Source: Hyalella azteca
Taxonomy: Eukaryota > Arthropoda > Malacostraca > Amphipoda > Hyalellidae
Length of the DNA stretch: 64,000 bases
Reading direction: 5' to 3'
Assembly (NCBI RefSeq): GCF_000764305.2
Contig: NW_025946787.1
Location: 560,611-624,610, forward strand
The notes under the pieces were generated by a model, which worked only from the letters and a program-made list of their open reading frames with translations, was not told where the DNA came from and did no database searches. Of this stretch, positions 1-13,300 are shown piece by piece (the stretch's first letter is position 1; every line of letters begins with the position of its first letter). The translations under genes were made by a program, and so were the position numbers.

Positions 1-1186
1 CGTGTTCAATTTAAGTTGGTAGTGATACTTTTTGGAATGGGACTATAGCCAGTATGGGACTCGGAATGGGACTATAGACTCGGAATAGAGACAGAATGTG
101 ACTATAGCCGCCCATGAAAATTTACGTGGTAAAATTCAAACAATTATCATTTACGATATTAGTTTCAATCAGCTAGCTCTGATACTCAAAGTATGTATTG
201 AAAGAAGCAAGCAATTGATAAAAAGCATTATTTGGATTTAATTTCCGTGAGAGTATGAAGTTATATCTGAATACATATATATAAAGCTAAAACAACTATG
301 TTCAAAGATTGCTAATGAAGTCTTTGAAATATGCCGAACGATTCAATTAATATGAATTGAAAAAAATTGTTCCTTCGAAGAGAAATTCTCACCTCTTGGA
401 CTTGTTTGTCATCTGAGGAACTTCCTCTGGGAAACTCCGTGCCATGTTTGGGCCCTGAAAACTTTTCGTATCTGTGCGAAATTTAAAGCAGAGGAAAAGT
501 TTAGAAACCTGAGAAATTTTTCTCCTCAAGGAAGAAGTTTGGAAGCATGTGTACATTTCCGGTACGACAGTGGTAACGAAATGTTATTTCAACGACAGTT
601 CAACAATTTTAGTGCGTTGGTGTCCGGTGCTTAATTAATGAAAACCCAACTTATTGAGTTAAAGGAGAATAAAGTAGCAATTGAGCCAAATAGGTAGATG
701 ACTTATTGAATGACATCATAAGTTAGCTATAATAGCATTCAGAAGTACTCAAATTGAAAAGTTTTATTGAAAGAAAGACACGGTTATTTGTGATCGAATG
801 CGAACAACCTAAGACTGAATTAAATAGCTGTATGGAAATTGAACAAAAAATAGATAGAAAATTTTCGGGAATATTTTCACTGCTCAAGTGCAACTTACCA
901 TTCGGACATCAAATATTAGAGACTAAAAATAATTAAAAATACATTCGAAAGTTGCATCTCGAGAAAACCCAAACATCGAAAGTCAAAATATGGAACTTGA
1001 AAGATGATATCCAAGTACCTACCAGAATATTCACCAGCTTAAGTACAATCGATACACGCCCAAAGTAAATGTTTAATTATTTTTAAATTAACATTTATAA
1101 AATTATATAAATCTGAAATTATAGATAAATTAATTAATTTCAGATGTTAATAATATTAATTATTATCATCTGAAACTTTTTCTTGC
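1..1186 (-). other. Start of the intron after Ig9 first half
   Basis: AT-rich with no convincing coding sequence on either strand. Bases 35..110 contain a few imperfect copies of GGGACTATAG. A splice-site-flanked 62-base segment at 393..454 was considered and rejected as the next exon. Confidence 0.5.
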
Positions 1187-1316
1187 CTGTGATCGACTTG
1201 GCCGGGCGGCGTGAGTACAAGAGACAGCGGCGGGTCGCCCTCAGCCGAGCATTTGATGGTGACGGCGTCACCGCGGCGAGCCTCGATGCGGTCCTTGCCG
1301 GTCAACGTCGGAGGAG
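1187..1316 (-). CDS. Dscam2: Dscam exon: Ig9 first half, probable GC-AG donor
   Basis: Acceptor GCCGCAAAG|CT, phase 1 from Ig8. It encodes PPTLTGKDRIEARRGDAV, TIKCSAEGDPPLSLVLT and PPGQVDHR, matching the start of Dscam Ig9 (ARRGDAVTIKC). GC content drops sharply after CACAG|GCAAGA, which fits a GC-type donor (phase 2). The C-strand Trp expected after GDPPLS is absent. The next half-domain is not found in the remaining 1.2 kb. Confidence 0.8.
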
Positions 1317-1326
1317 CTTTGCGGCA

Positions 1327-1379
<53 letters not shown>

Positions 1380-4300
1380 TAAAATAATTATTATTATTAT
1401 TACTATTGAATATTATTATAATTACTATTATTATTATAAAGTAAATTAAAAAAACGTGAACAATAGGAGTTTGTCGAGTGGCAACGCGAATGAAAATTTA
1501 TTCAGACGAATCCATAGTGATATCGCAGCATAGATATTGACATGACTGTCTTTTGAATGGATGAATGATAAATGAAAAATTAAAAACGATGTTTGAGATG
1601 TTGACCAATCGGGTTCGGAAGAATTAAACAAAATGAGTTCCCGTAACATCCATGTACAATTTTTGGCGTAAATACAACTCAAATCAGTGAGAAAAATATC
1701 GAGCATGAACACGGTCCCGAAATAAAAGTTTCGCAAGTCTTACAAATTGCGATTCAGACCAGCTCAAAAACACCTGTTAAATTTGCTGCCTTTTCCATTT
1801 AAATGTTCATGTATACGGAGCAGATAACGATTATTCAACAGAAATTCAATAGAATTCATGTCCATCCATGGCAAAAATACTACTTATAATGAGTGTCTTC
1901 AAATGATATTGCATATCAAACTCAAACCAATAACATTTACTAGTAATTTAGTACTCACCATGCACTGTGAGCGTAACTTCTTCTGATATATCAGCTCCCA
2001 CACCATTGGTAGCTTCACAAATATAGCTTCCTTCTGCCAGTTCAGTGACTGCTTGTATCACTAGCGTGCCGTTAGGGAAGCTCATCGCCCCCGGGATGTT
2101 CATGCTGCCGTCTGTAGTTAGGCGTCTGCTGCCCATCATCGCGCGGTGGAAGTCCATGCCTACAACTTCTTGGCTTTCTGATGGACGAGTTCGGGTCCCT
2201 GGATGCACGTTGTTGTGTGTGCCCCGAGAGGAACCTTGAAGGTTAACGTTTCCACTTCCCCCCAGGAATGTGGCATGATGGACGTCATTGTTTCTAAAGC
2301 CCAGAACTAACGCTCCGTGTGGTAAAAAGTCTGTCGCAGATGAGCGGTATTGCATTTGGTGCCCGCGACTTCGTGAGGTGAAAAGCGACAGATGGGTAGA
2401 GTGGAAGGCCAAATTTGGTAAATTCGGTAAGGACAGTCGGTTGGAGTGGCTGTTAGAACCGAGTCGGTTGCCTGAATGAAAATTAGTGCGAAGTAAGTAA
2501 TCACGATAACTCAATAACTTTTACTTTTAAATTAAATATATTGATATAAGATAGATAAAGTGAAAAGTTAGTTGCGATGAACAATTAATCTTATAAAAAT
2601 ATGCAAAGTGTGGAAATCGAACAGCCCAAACTTTCAATTATTTCAAGTCAGAATTGATTCAATGATGGAAAATCTTTGCAGGGTTTCTATTCTCTTTAAT
2701 CCAATAGATGTACACGATAATATAGTTAACTGAAAAAGTAAACATTGTCTGCAAATCATTCTGCCGTTGGGACTGAAACGAATAATTTAGCAATTAAATT
2801 AGAATTCGGAACATGAATTTTATTTTAAATGCAACAAAAGAAATCTTAAAAAGATTATGACATAAATATTTTAAAACAATGGTGTATTGCAGGAGAAAAT
2901 GGTTTATCTAGCGTGTAAGATTCAATGGGGCAATGGATGACGACTGGGCATGAATAACATTTATCGAGAGGAAGATGTCCCAGGACCAGGTAGTTGTCTC
3001 GACTGTCTACGTGAGAGACACAAATCTCCTCTGAGAGGGAATCTGAGTCACGGATTACATGGAGCACACGACAGACGTGCCAGACGTTATAGGGATTAAG
3101 CGAGAATTCTTCCGAGTAAAATACATAGGTTTTTCTAAATTAGGATGCGACTGCAAAAGAAATGCCAGCGTGTCGAGATAACACCATCGTTGTGTCTTGC
3201 CTGTCTGTCGTTAGACGTAGATGTGCGCAAGATGATGTGCAACGAAAGCTGGGGCCGTTTGTGGATCAGAATGAGTAATATTTTAAAAAATAGTATCGTT
3301 ATGTTGGTGTCATAGTACACCCATTAGTGGTGAATATTTCACTTTAAATGTGAGAGAAAAGATGCTCCGAGTAATTTATAAATATTATTATTCTTATCAC
3401 CCCTTTTACATGATGAAATGGATGGTTAATTAATGAACAATAGAAAACATTTTTTTCTGGTCTGTATGATGATGGATGATAAGCCTGCCAAAACGAGTGA
3501 AAAAATTCAATAGACGCTTCCAGAATGAATTGATAATGGTTTTATATGGAGTTTTAATAAAAACAGTTGAGGTGAGAGGATGGCAATGACCCATAAGTGA
3601 AATCAATTTCCGCATGGTTCATTAGACGAATGAGTGGCATAAATGTTCAACGTGAGATCACTCAAGTAAAATAAATTAACGAAGAACAAAGAAAAATGAA
3701 ATAGATTAAAATAAAAATGAATGAAAAAATAGAAGAAAAGTTTACTGTGCAGTACTTCCAAAAGAAAAGTCTTTGTATACATTTTCTCGAGTGTTATCCT
3801 CTGATTCCCTCGGGATTTTGGAAGTGTAGTATAAATTGCATTCCCCGTGATTTAAATACTACAGGGTAATCTTAAATATATAAAATATTGCTCAGACCTT
3901 TGGTGTTTTTTGTCCACGAGATGGTCGGTGTAGGAAAGCCCTGAGCGAGGCACTGCAGCACAGCTACCTCCCCCTTCACAACACTCACTTGGTCAGGGGG
4001 CTGTACCCAGCGTGGTGGTTCTGAGGGTGTTCAGGTTTAAATGAGATGTTAAAATATGAGCGAAGAACTTCAAGGAGTGGAATTAATAATAAGGTTTATT
4101 GAATGGATGCGTAATAAATAATTATCGAGTTGCATTTTCAAGCTTTGGATCCTTTCTACATTAAAATTTATCATAGATTGTAATGAAAGAGAAATTGACA
4201 TATATCCATGTTAATTTGATAAAATTATGAGGTGGACCCAGTTTCATATGACGTGATGGAGTTATGAGGTGGACTCGGTTGTTTGCGCCAGTAAAAGTAA

Positions 4301-7300
4301 ATTAATTCTATCCACAAGAATCATGCGTGCTCAACGTTCATTAATCTTATAGGTATTCAAAGGTAACACATTTCTGAGAATCATAAATAGATCTACTGGA
4401 GTCAATTTAAAGTGAAATGAACACAGAAAACGTAGTGATATACTGCATAATTCATGCTCCTGCTGCAGAAGATATACGAATCCATTATTAAATGTTTACA
4501 TCAATTCATTTTATCTAATTTAATGATCGCAACCATTGTTGCGAATATACCTTGCACTCCTAGACTTGTGCATAAAGATGAGAATAATAAATGGGTTGCA
4601 ACTTCAAGTTACCTTCCAAATTTAAAATCTTTGCAGCTTTGATATGATTACATTTTTTTTAATTGAGGAAATGATTGAATTGTCTATAGTGACCTAATAA
4701 GAATTTGAACGCTGATGAATTTTCCTAATAATACGTATATAATCTACACTAAGAGTTAGCGGCTTGGAACCCGTCAAGATCCAGACTCTGGTGCAGATCA
4801 GATAGCTTATCTTGCAACGTCGTTGAACAAACTTTGTTGCCCTGGAAGAGCGTTCAGCGATAACGAGACAACTTGGCGAGCCCAAACAACTTGTTGCGTC
4901 CAACTTCGTTTCTAACTTACGGACTGACTTGCCTTCAGTGGCTCCGCTACCAGAGGCAATCAGCAAAAATTGCCAAGAAATTACGGAATTTAGCTTTACA
5001 ACCATCCAGGTGATTTTAGTAATTGAGTAATTTTAGTGAGAAATTAAAGATTGTCAAATTTAGTCCCGATGTCAAATCTCCATTACTATATGAAGGAGTT
5101 GAGATGATCACACTCCCTCAGACTATGAGGGAGTGTGAAACTTGTTTGATCGTTTCCTGGACTGAAACTTTATACTTGTTTATTGGTTTCCTGGACTGCA
5201 ACTTTGTAGTTGTTTATTCGTTTCCTGAATGCAACTTTAAGAGTTGCATTCAGAATTTCGAAATATACCAGAATGTGTAAATTATAGGTATGAAAAGCCT
5301 ATTGAGTTTCTTCCAACTTGGATAATTTCATCTATTTCTAAATTAACATTTTAAATTATTGCTACTAAAGTGTGTACAATACGTAGTGCAATAAGAAGGC
5401 ACAAACATTGGTGAGTGCAAAAGTGTTTGAAGGTAAAAGTGCTCGAGTTTTTTAAGTGCAATTGCATGCATACAGTATATTGTATAATAGAGACACACAA
5501 GTGAGCTTGTCTGTATTAACAAGCATTTGTTATTCATAAATAAAGACAAAAATTCGCCAATAATTGATTACTAAGAAGAAGTAAACGTGAATTCTGTAAA
5601 TCTCTCTATTAATGACTCAACATAAAAGAAAGGAATTATTTGTTAAATATGACTGGTATCGTGAGCGAATTTTAGGCAAAATAAGAATAATATGGAAACG
5701 AAAGTAGAGTTTCATGTAGAAGTTTTGTGTATTGATTTTTTTGAAACTATATTATACATTCCATAGTTCTTACGTTAACCATTTTCTGAAGCCATCAAAA
5801 TTTCTGAGGCAAGAATTTGAAGAGCTTGAATGCATTCAATCCTGTTCACAGCATTCAATTTCGATTCAGAACGAATGAAAGTAGATGACGACGAACTTTA
5901 AAATCAACGGGTGAACAAATCAACAGCCAACTTAAAAAGTGCTGGAAACGAAATAATTAGTGTTGTGAAATAGAAGTAATCACAAGAACACAGAGGTGCT
6001 TTAGAGTGCAGTTAATTGCATTGGTGCTGGTGCGGAGGTTGACTGCTCATTACAAATTTGGTTCGAGAGAAATACCCTGCACGTCGAGCACGGCTGTATA
6101 ACTCGTCTCTCTCGCCGGGTTGCGCGCTAGGCAAGTGTAATTGCCAGCGTGACGAGGCTCGACAGCTGCCAAGACGATGCTTGACGTGTAGTCGTCAGGA
6201 TGAGTCATGATAATGTCGTGTACCATGGGTGTGTCAAGAGGCAAGCCATCTTTGAGCCACCGTATGGTAAGAGGAGGGTCTCCAAGCGCCACGAGGCATG
6301 ACACTCGAGCGCGCATGCCCGCTATCACTGAGCCGAACTCGAACGGCCGGATGGCTGGGGGGACTGATAAATGGTATTGATGTTTAAGGTGTCTTCACCT
6401 GAAAATACACGTAAAAAAAGAAAAATCCCCAAAGTAGAAGACTCCGCAGCACCGTTTCTGGAAATGAATTTGGTTATTCACAGGTTAATAATTGATTAGA
6501 TTAGTGTACCGTGAACAAGCAGGACGGAGGAGTGAGTGGCATCGATGACTCCATCACTCGAGTGTCCGCTGGCTTTACATGTGTAGTTGCCAGCGTGCTC
6601 GGGCTTCACTTCCTCGATGACGAGAGCCAAGACGAACTGCCCCAGAGGTGTCACAGTAACACCAGGAAGATCAGTGGCTGGCCGATGGTCGTGTAGCCAC
6701 GTCAGCTGGACAGGAGGGTCCCCTCGATCCAGCACACACTGGACGGCCACGCGTGAACCCACGACCAAAGAGTCCGGCAAACTGAACGGTGCTACGCTGG
6801 GCGGCTCTATGCAACAGCCAAGCGATGTGATGGCAGAACGAACACAACGACATCGGTATAATGAGGTTCGACTTTAAATCTATATTTGCTTCTTTTGAAT
6901 GCAAAAGTCAATATTCTGGTGGAAATGTTAAGTTCAAGTTAAACGGACTGCACTAAAATAACATAAAAAAATTACTTGTTAGCTGTACGAGTATAGAATG
7001 TTTTTGCCACAAATCATCTACAATTATAAAAATGTTTTATTTCGTCTTATTTATAATTAGAAAACCTTTGCAACCAGTCTCAGCGTAGCTGAAGCAGAGC
7101 TTTGCTATTATTTTATAGAACTTCCTTTTTCATTGATCTTAAAAGAAGAGAATCATTATCGACATTGTTGAATGATTTCAGTGCAAATAGATTGATTATG
7201 GCAACAAAGAAATAAAATCAAGATACGCGAACTTTTTAAATCATTTTCAGTAGGTAAAAAGCGAGCTCATCACCACAGTTTTCATTAACAGCTTAAATAA

Positions 7301-10300
7301 CAGGTTACCGACCATTTACGCAAAATTTTATTTCGAATGTTGGCCATCAAAAATTTGATCACTGTTCCCTGATCAAAAACCTGATCATTTGCCTTCGATT
7401 GACCATGCACTTTTTCAACCCAGAACCCGGGATTTGTCCTAGTGTTACGATGTGAGATACTTCTTTGGAAAATATAATTGATTTAAATTTTTGAAATACT
7501 TTCCAGAATCTGGATGCTCATCTTTATTGATCAACACGAAACTGTATGGTACTTCTTATGTTTTATTATACAGTTTTTGAAACTTTGCTTTAGCATATTT
7601 TGTGGATACCATTGAAACCCCACCTCTAACACCTTTATCGATGAATGGCATCACATCAGGATCGTTTTTCATATCTAATTCTTTATCAGAAATCTTGAAT
7701 AGAGCATCAAATAATAGACCCGGAGTTATGAAATATTGAGCTGGATCTAATTTATTCGTTTTCAAACATGTATCTCTAAAGTTCTCAAACGCTTCACTTA
7801 ATAACGAGGTATCAACTTTGAGGTAGAGAATATTATAATCTTTGAATGTTTTGCATTTGAATACATCCCAAACCTCTTTAGCGTGCTCATATTCTTTATC
7901 AGATATATGATTATCGTTTAAGTTGTAATAGAATTCATCCCTCTACGGCAAACTAATTGAATTCATTCCATCATAGGTATCTATGCAAGCGTATTGATAT
8001 ATACCTTTGTTTAGTATCAATTTAAACTGCTCATTATTAGAGAAATGTCTTTTTAATTCCACATGCTCAGATAAATTTGTTGATAATGCATGATAATGCA
8101 AATGAATCTGAGGGTGCCTAGGGATCTAAAATTTCTTACTATGTCTCCATCTTTCTAGTTTTTCTCATTCATATACGTCTCAAATTTGATGGTTCGTGTG
8201 GAACTTATATATTTTTGATCTGCTTTGGGTATGACATGTTTCGGGTTTGGCATTTATGGGTGTGGTTTGAACGGTTGAGCTTCGTCTCCCCAATACGTTT
8301 TCATTATATACCTACTGCTTTTCGCAGAATTGATCTAAAAAATATCCATAAAGCATTTGCTCCTAAAGCAGTGATTTATATTTGATTCTATTACACTATA
8401 TGATTCAATTAAAAAACGAAACAGTTCATCATAATCGTCACAGGTAGCAGCGGGTGGGTAAAAATTTTCAATTTCATGAGTATTTTAAACTAAATGCTTT
8501 TTTTAGCCAATTATTTGTTTCCTGTGGTGTTTCTATATAAATTCGATTTGTTACCTTGAATAATTTCTTTACGTGGGTTTGAAAGTTTTTAGGGATAGAT
8601 ATTTTGTATTTACTAATATAATTTCGAATACTTTTAAAAGATTAATTTTCCTTGAAAATAACAAAATTAACTGAATATAATTCAGAATAATTACACAGAG
8701 AAGAAAAATTATTCTGAGTATGAGTGGTTGATTTTATAATTTTTCATCATCCAAAGTGTTAGCTTCAAAATTTAACATAATATTTAGAACATTGAAATTT
8801 CTGTTTAATCACGAGGTCGCCATGTCTGATAGATATTTTGATATTAATTTTTCTGCTGACAGGTAATATTCCAATAACAAAATTTGAGAGATTAAACTCA
8901 AACAAAATATTATATTGGACACTAATCCACAGCATGGTTATATCTGTCATGAGCCGTGGGATATTAGAAAATTTATTCAGCAATATTGTACTAAAATATT
9001 TTAATAATAATATAATAATATTCTAATAATAAACTTTAGGAAATTAACTCAGACAAGTACTGTCATTCATTGGACGTTATAGCTTATATTATTAACCACA
9101 CGAAATTTGTTTAGCCATGATAAATACGTATGATATGAAAAATCAATCAAAAATCAATAGAACTAGCAGATGCTAGTTCTATGATCGATGTAACTTTTTG
9201 CAGTTATATTGCACTGGTGCAAAATATGACTCAAAATACGTTTCACTGATAGTTTGTGAATGTCGCTCTGACGCGAATGTTGCGTGCCTACTCGCATTTA
9301 CGATGCTCAGCCGAGCATATTACGTCAAATCTTACGTATGATAACATATCATTCTCTATCAAACTTACTCAAGTGTTTCGTGTGATGATGACGACTGCTC
9401 TGTATGTATGCAATATGTGAGGGGCTCTCTCAAAAAGTGCATGGTCAATCAGAGGTAAATGACTAAGTCTAGATCAGGGGACAGTGATCAAATTTTCGAA
9501 AAAAATATTTGATCACTGATTCGAAATAAGATTGCCAAGATTCGAAATGAGATTGTGGGTAGAAGGTCGGAAATCTGTGATATAAGCTTTTTATGCAAAC
9601 TGTGATGATGAGCTCGCTTTTCTATCACTAATAACATTTCAGCATTTGAAGATGGCGAATCAATTTCGTCTAAATAAGATGCTAAAGTAAATTTTCAAGT
9701 ATCATTTCTGTCAAAGCGAGTTTCTTAATGTTTCAAGCCTCATTTCCATAGCAGTGAGTAATTTTCAAAGTTAGGTACTCATGAGTACAAACGTCCAAGT
9801 GAATAGATCACTTAATATTAATTATATTTTATTACCGTTCGTTTTTTTCAGGAATTCTTTCAGTTCTAGAATTATCGTTAAGAACGAGCAAAGTTACAAG
9901 CCAAAGCACTTATGCGGGGACTCTGCTCCAGCGTACGACTCTTTCCCCAGACAAAAGCATGCGCATTTATTCATTGTTTTCGTAAGCTTCCCTCACGTAA
10001 TTTCTCCATCGTATTTTCATAATATCAGCATTTGTTTCTGTCTGTGCCACGAGAGGGGGATTTTCTCCCCTCTTCTCAGATATTTTCAGGAATTCGTTAG
10101 AATAAATTATTCAGCCTCAGGTGTTTATGGAGCGAGTCAGTGCGATACGAAAAATACGAGAAAAATTCTGAAAGATGATCTTTACATCAAGGAACGTTTG
10201 TTTATAAAGTGAAGAGAATGCTAGAAAAATTTCAACTAAGGATGCGCTCACTCTCATCGTTGAAGATCTGTCATTCCAGTAGTTTTCAAACGATTTGCCT

Positions 10301-13300
10301 GAAATTGTTGATCAATATTTATTATTTTGAATTCAGCATTGAAAATTGTAAATCTAACAAATTCCCGTAAAGCGTTCAATTCCGTATGAAAATACGAATT
10401 CGAAATAGGTTTCAAACGAATTTCACGAAGGATTTAAAATCAAGTGCACTGAACTCATGGCTGGCGCTCGAACCATCATTCGTTAACGAGAAGAAAATAG
10501 ACCAAATGACGATACAAGAACCGTCGCTTGATACTGCAAAAAAAATAAACTCTATGATTTTGCAAAATTATCGCTCGTTACCTCTAGTAATGTAAACTCA
10601 TTGATGCTACCGGAATCATTGAGCGTTACTGCTAAGGAAGTTGACACAATTATTTTTCAGGAATCACCGTTCGCTGCTGCAAGTAAAATAAAGCCAATGA
10701 TGTTACAGTAATTATCGCTCGGCAATGTAAGGAAGAAAAACATAAAAATGCAGCTGTATTTTTTCTAAATTATAACTAATGAAATGAATGATAATGAATC
10801 TAATGAATTTCTAATCGAGTCGAGATTTTAAGACATCAATATTTTGAACGGCAGACTAATTTATATGGAAATAGGTAACCATTTTGAATCAGAATATTTA
10901 TCCGAAGTCACCAATGGAAACAACACCTATTGTACTATCGGGGGCAATTTTAAAAAGCTATAATTCCAGCAATAATGTTACGAGTATGACAAGAGTTTGT
11001 TATATAGATTAAATATCATTACTATTAAAGGTATTCAACTGTTAGTTGAATTAAATTCTGTAGTTAAGCTACGTACATTCGAAGAAGTTTCAATGTACGC
11101 GGCACTATATTAAAAATTTAAGTATCACGACGCAGAAGCAAATCAAGAAATAATTTACAACTCAATGGTTATAAATTCGTATCATCAAAGTTAAGGCGGG
11201 ATTGTGTTCATCTGAAACTTGTTGATGTTATTCCTGGTAGTTAGCAACTACCGATGGAATTCACCCACAATATGTCGAGGTATATGGTCTGCTTTTAACT
11301 GAAACTTGTTAATTTTATTCTTTTATTAGTCATCTTTTTTTATTAGTCATCTTTTACCGATGAAACTCACCCACGATGTCGAGGTGCATGGTCTGCGTGG
11401 CAGTGTTGCCCTGCTTGTCGGCCGCAGTGCAGGTGTAGGAGCCTCTGTCCTCCTTCTGGGACACTTGCCTGATGGACAACACGCCTGAGATGCTCACCTC
11501 TTGGCGGCGGTTGTTGGGCAACACTCGGCCATCTATGGGGAGGGGGACAAACCACACGCTCAGAAAATAAACACGTTATATTTTCTAAATAGTGACTCAT
11601 TTTCATACCTACAACACGGGCAGAGAACGGGTATATCGCTGATACAACCGAACTGAGTCAGGGAGCTTAATACAACAGCAGTCCCATTCACGATAGAAGT
11701 ACCATTCACTTCTCTAAGTGCAGGCATGATTACGGGAAGGTCTTTAAGGCAATCCAAAAGAAAATTTTTATATATAGATTAGCGGTAATTTTTATGCATA
11801 TGAAATGGAATTATATAAAGCATTTGAATGCATATTAAGTTAGGAAAAATCACCTTTAGCCCAGGTTATGGTCTCGATGGGGTACCCGGCGACGGGGCAG
11901 CGCACCCTGAACGTCTCCCCTGCCACGGCCGTGACGCTGCCCAGCGGCCGGACGTGTGGGGGACCTGTCATCACATTAATAGTCCAAATCTTTAACAAAT
12001 TTATTTATAAACAGATGATGAAATCATTAATAACAGAATGTTTTCATACCAAAATTACATATCATTATAGTCATTTCTATATTAACAGCATAAATATGCG
12101 ACATGAAAGTCTAGTTTTTTTTTGGTATTCAGGGTAGAGTGACAGATCTATAATTGCATGTTATGGCATCATAAACAAGAATATTAGTTATGAATATGAA
12201 TAATTTTCTTTGCTTTTCGTCTGACCGTAGACGCTGAGCGGTGCCTCGTGGGTGACAGACGACGCGACGTTGGTGGCCGTACACGCGTAGTGGCCGCCGT
12301 CCTCCACGCGAACGCTGCTGATGTTCACGTGGCCGACCACGTCACCCAGTCCGGTCACGTGTTGCCCCACCAGCATCCTGCACGTAGACCAAGTCAATGG
12401 TTCGTTAGGAAATGAGGCGTCGGATAACTGACAAAGCCCAATAATTACGCACTCTAATTAGGAACATTTTTAAAGTGACGTCGTCTTTTCATTCGTTAAA
12501 ACCTACGAAGTCGCCCAACGATTCACCAGTATTACAGCTTCGGTAAATAATTGCCTTAGTTATCCTTTATAGTGCACGCTTACCAATAAAGTCAATAATT
12601 ACGCACTTTAATTGAGCACATTTTTAAAGTGACGTCGTCTTTTCATTCATCGTAACCTACGAAGTCACGCAATTATTCAATCGCAATAGAGCTGCGGTAA
12701 ATAATTGCCTTAGTTACCCTTTATGATACACAATTATCAATAAAGTTTACGACACAGCCTCTTGAATTTAAATTGTGTAGTATTAACAATAGTAATTACC
12801 ATGGAAATTGAGTATCTAACTAGTCAAAAACAGTAAATAAAGGCGAGTACATACGTAATATACCTACGTTCACACTAGGAGTAATGCTGGAAACATAAAG
12901 ACTTCTTATCTCTATAAATTAATTTATTATTTGAGTAGAATTTACAGTGAAAATTGCAGTAATAATTATATTCGTATATTTAAACTTGAATAAAAGGAAA
13001 TGAAAAATGAATAAGGAGAAATAATTTGCAATGCAGCTTGGAGCTTAGTTTGAGTTCTAAACTTCCTCACAAATTACCAAGTGTCGATGTTATCAAGTTT
13101 TTCAGGTAAATGAGATTAATATAGCGTGAAACCTCGCCAATTTACTTTCAAAGAGATCATTGAATTCAGACTTCGAAGCTGAAAGCAAGCATTACAACTT
13201 AGGTCATTCCGTGACCGTGCTGAAGTTCTTAGTTCGTATTCTATCAACAGAACGAGCCAGGAGCTTAAAGAAGCACTCAGTATTTAGGACTGAGGATATT

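Larger units (their letters stand above)
7249..9629. mobile_element. Polinton/Maverick-like element, internally deleted
   Basis: Two long inverted repeats bound a 2.4-kb segment. The left arm (about 7249..7417) reads AAAAAGCGAGCTCATCA...GATTGACCATGCACTTTTT. The right arm (about 9426..9629) carries the same features in reverse complement. The arms are roughly 165 and 200 bases long and diverged by small indels. The interior holds a broken protein-primed family B DNA polymerase fragment on the minus strand. Polintons are normally 15-20 kb, so most of the element is missing. No clear 6-bp target duplication was found. Confidence 0.7.
6807..11370 (-). other. Intron between Ig6 and Ig7, hosting a Polinton-like relic
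   Basis: 4.6 kb. It holds the inverted-repeat element at 7249..9629 and the decayed copy of the Ig6 exon end at 11211..11300. Apart from these it is AT-rich with no supported gene. Confidence 0.75.

Noticed and set aside
393..454. 62-base segment with TTTTCAG acceptor and AG|GTGAG donor, possible next exon
   Set aside because: In the phase set by the Ig9 exon it meets TGA near its end, and it has no Ig second-half features.
1183..1449. Plus-strand ORF with a poly-Asn tail
   Set aside because: Antisense of the Ig9 exon followed by the (AAT)n microsatellite.
6076..6806. The two Ig7-type exons as two consecutive domains (an eleven-Ig receptor)
   Set aside because: Ig8 with its PPRWV start follows directly, and both exons carry Ig7-specific motifs, so alternatives are the simpler reading. 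RNA would settle it.
9781..10212. 143-codon plus-strand ORF
   Set aside because: Composition follows the AT-rich background with no recognisable motif. It lies within an intron; most likely chance.
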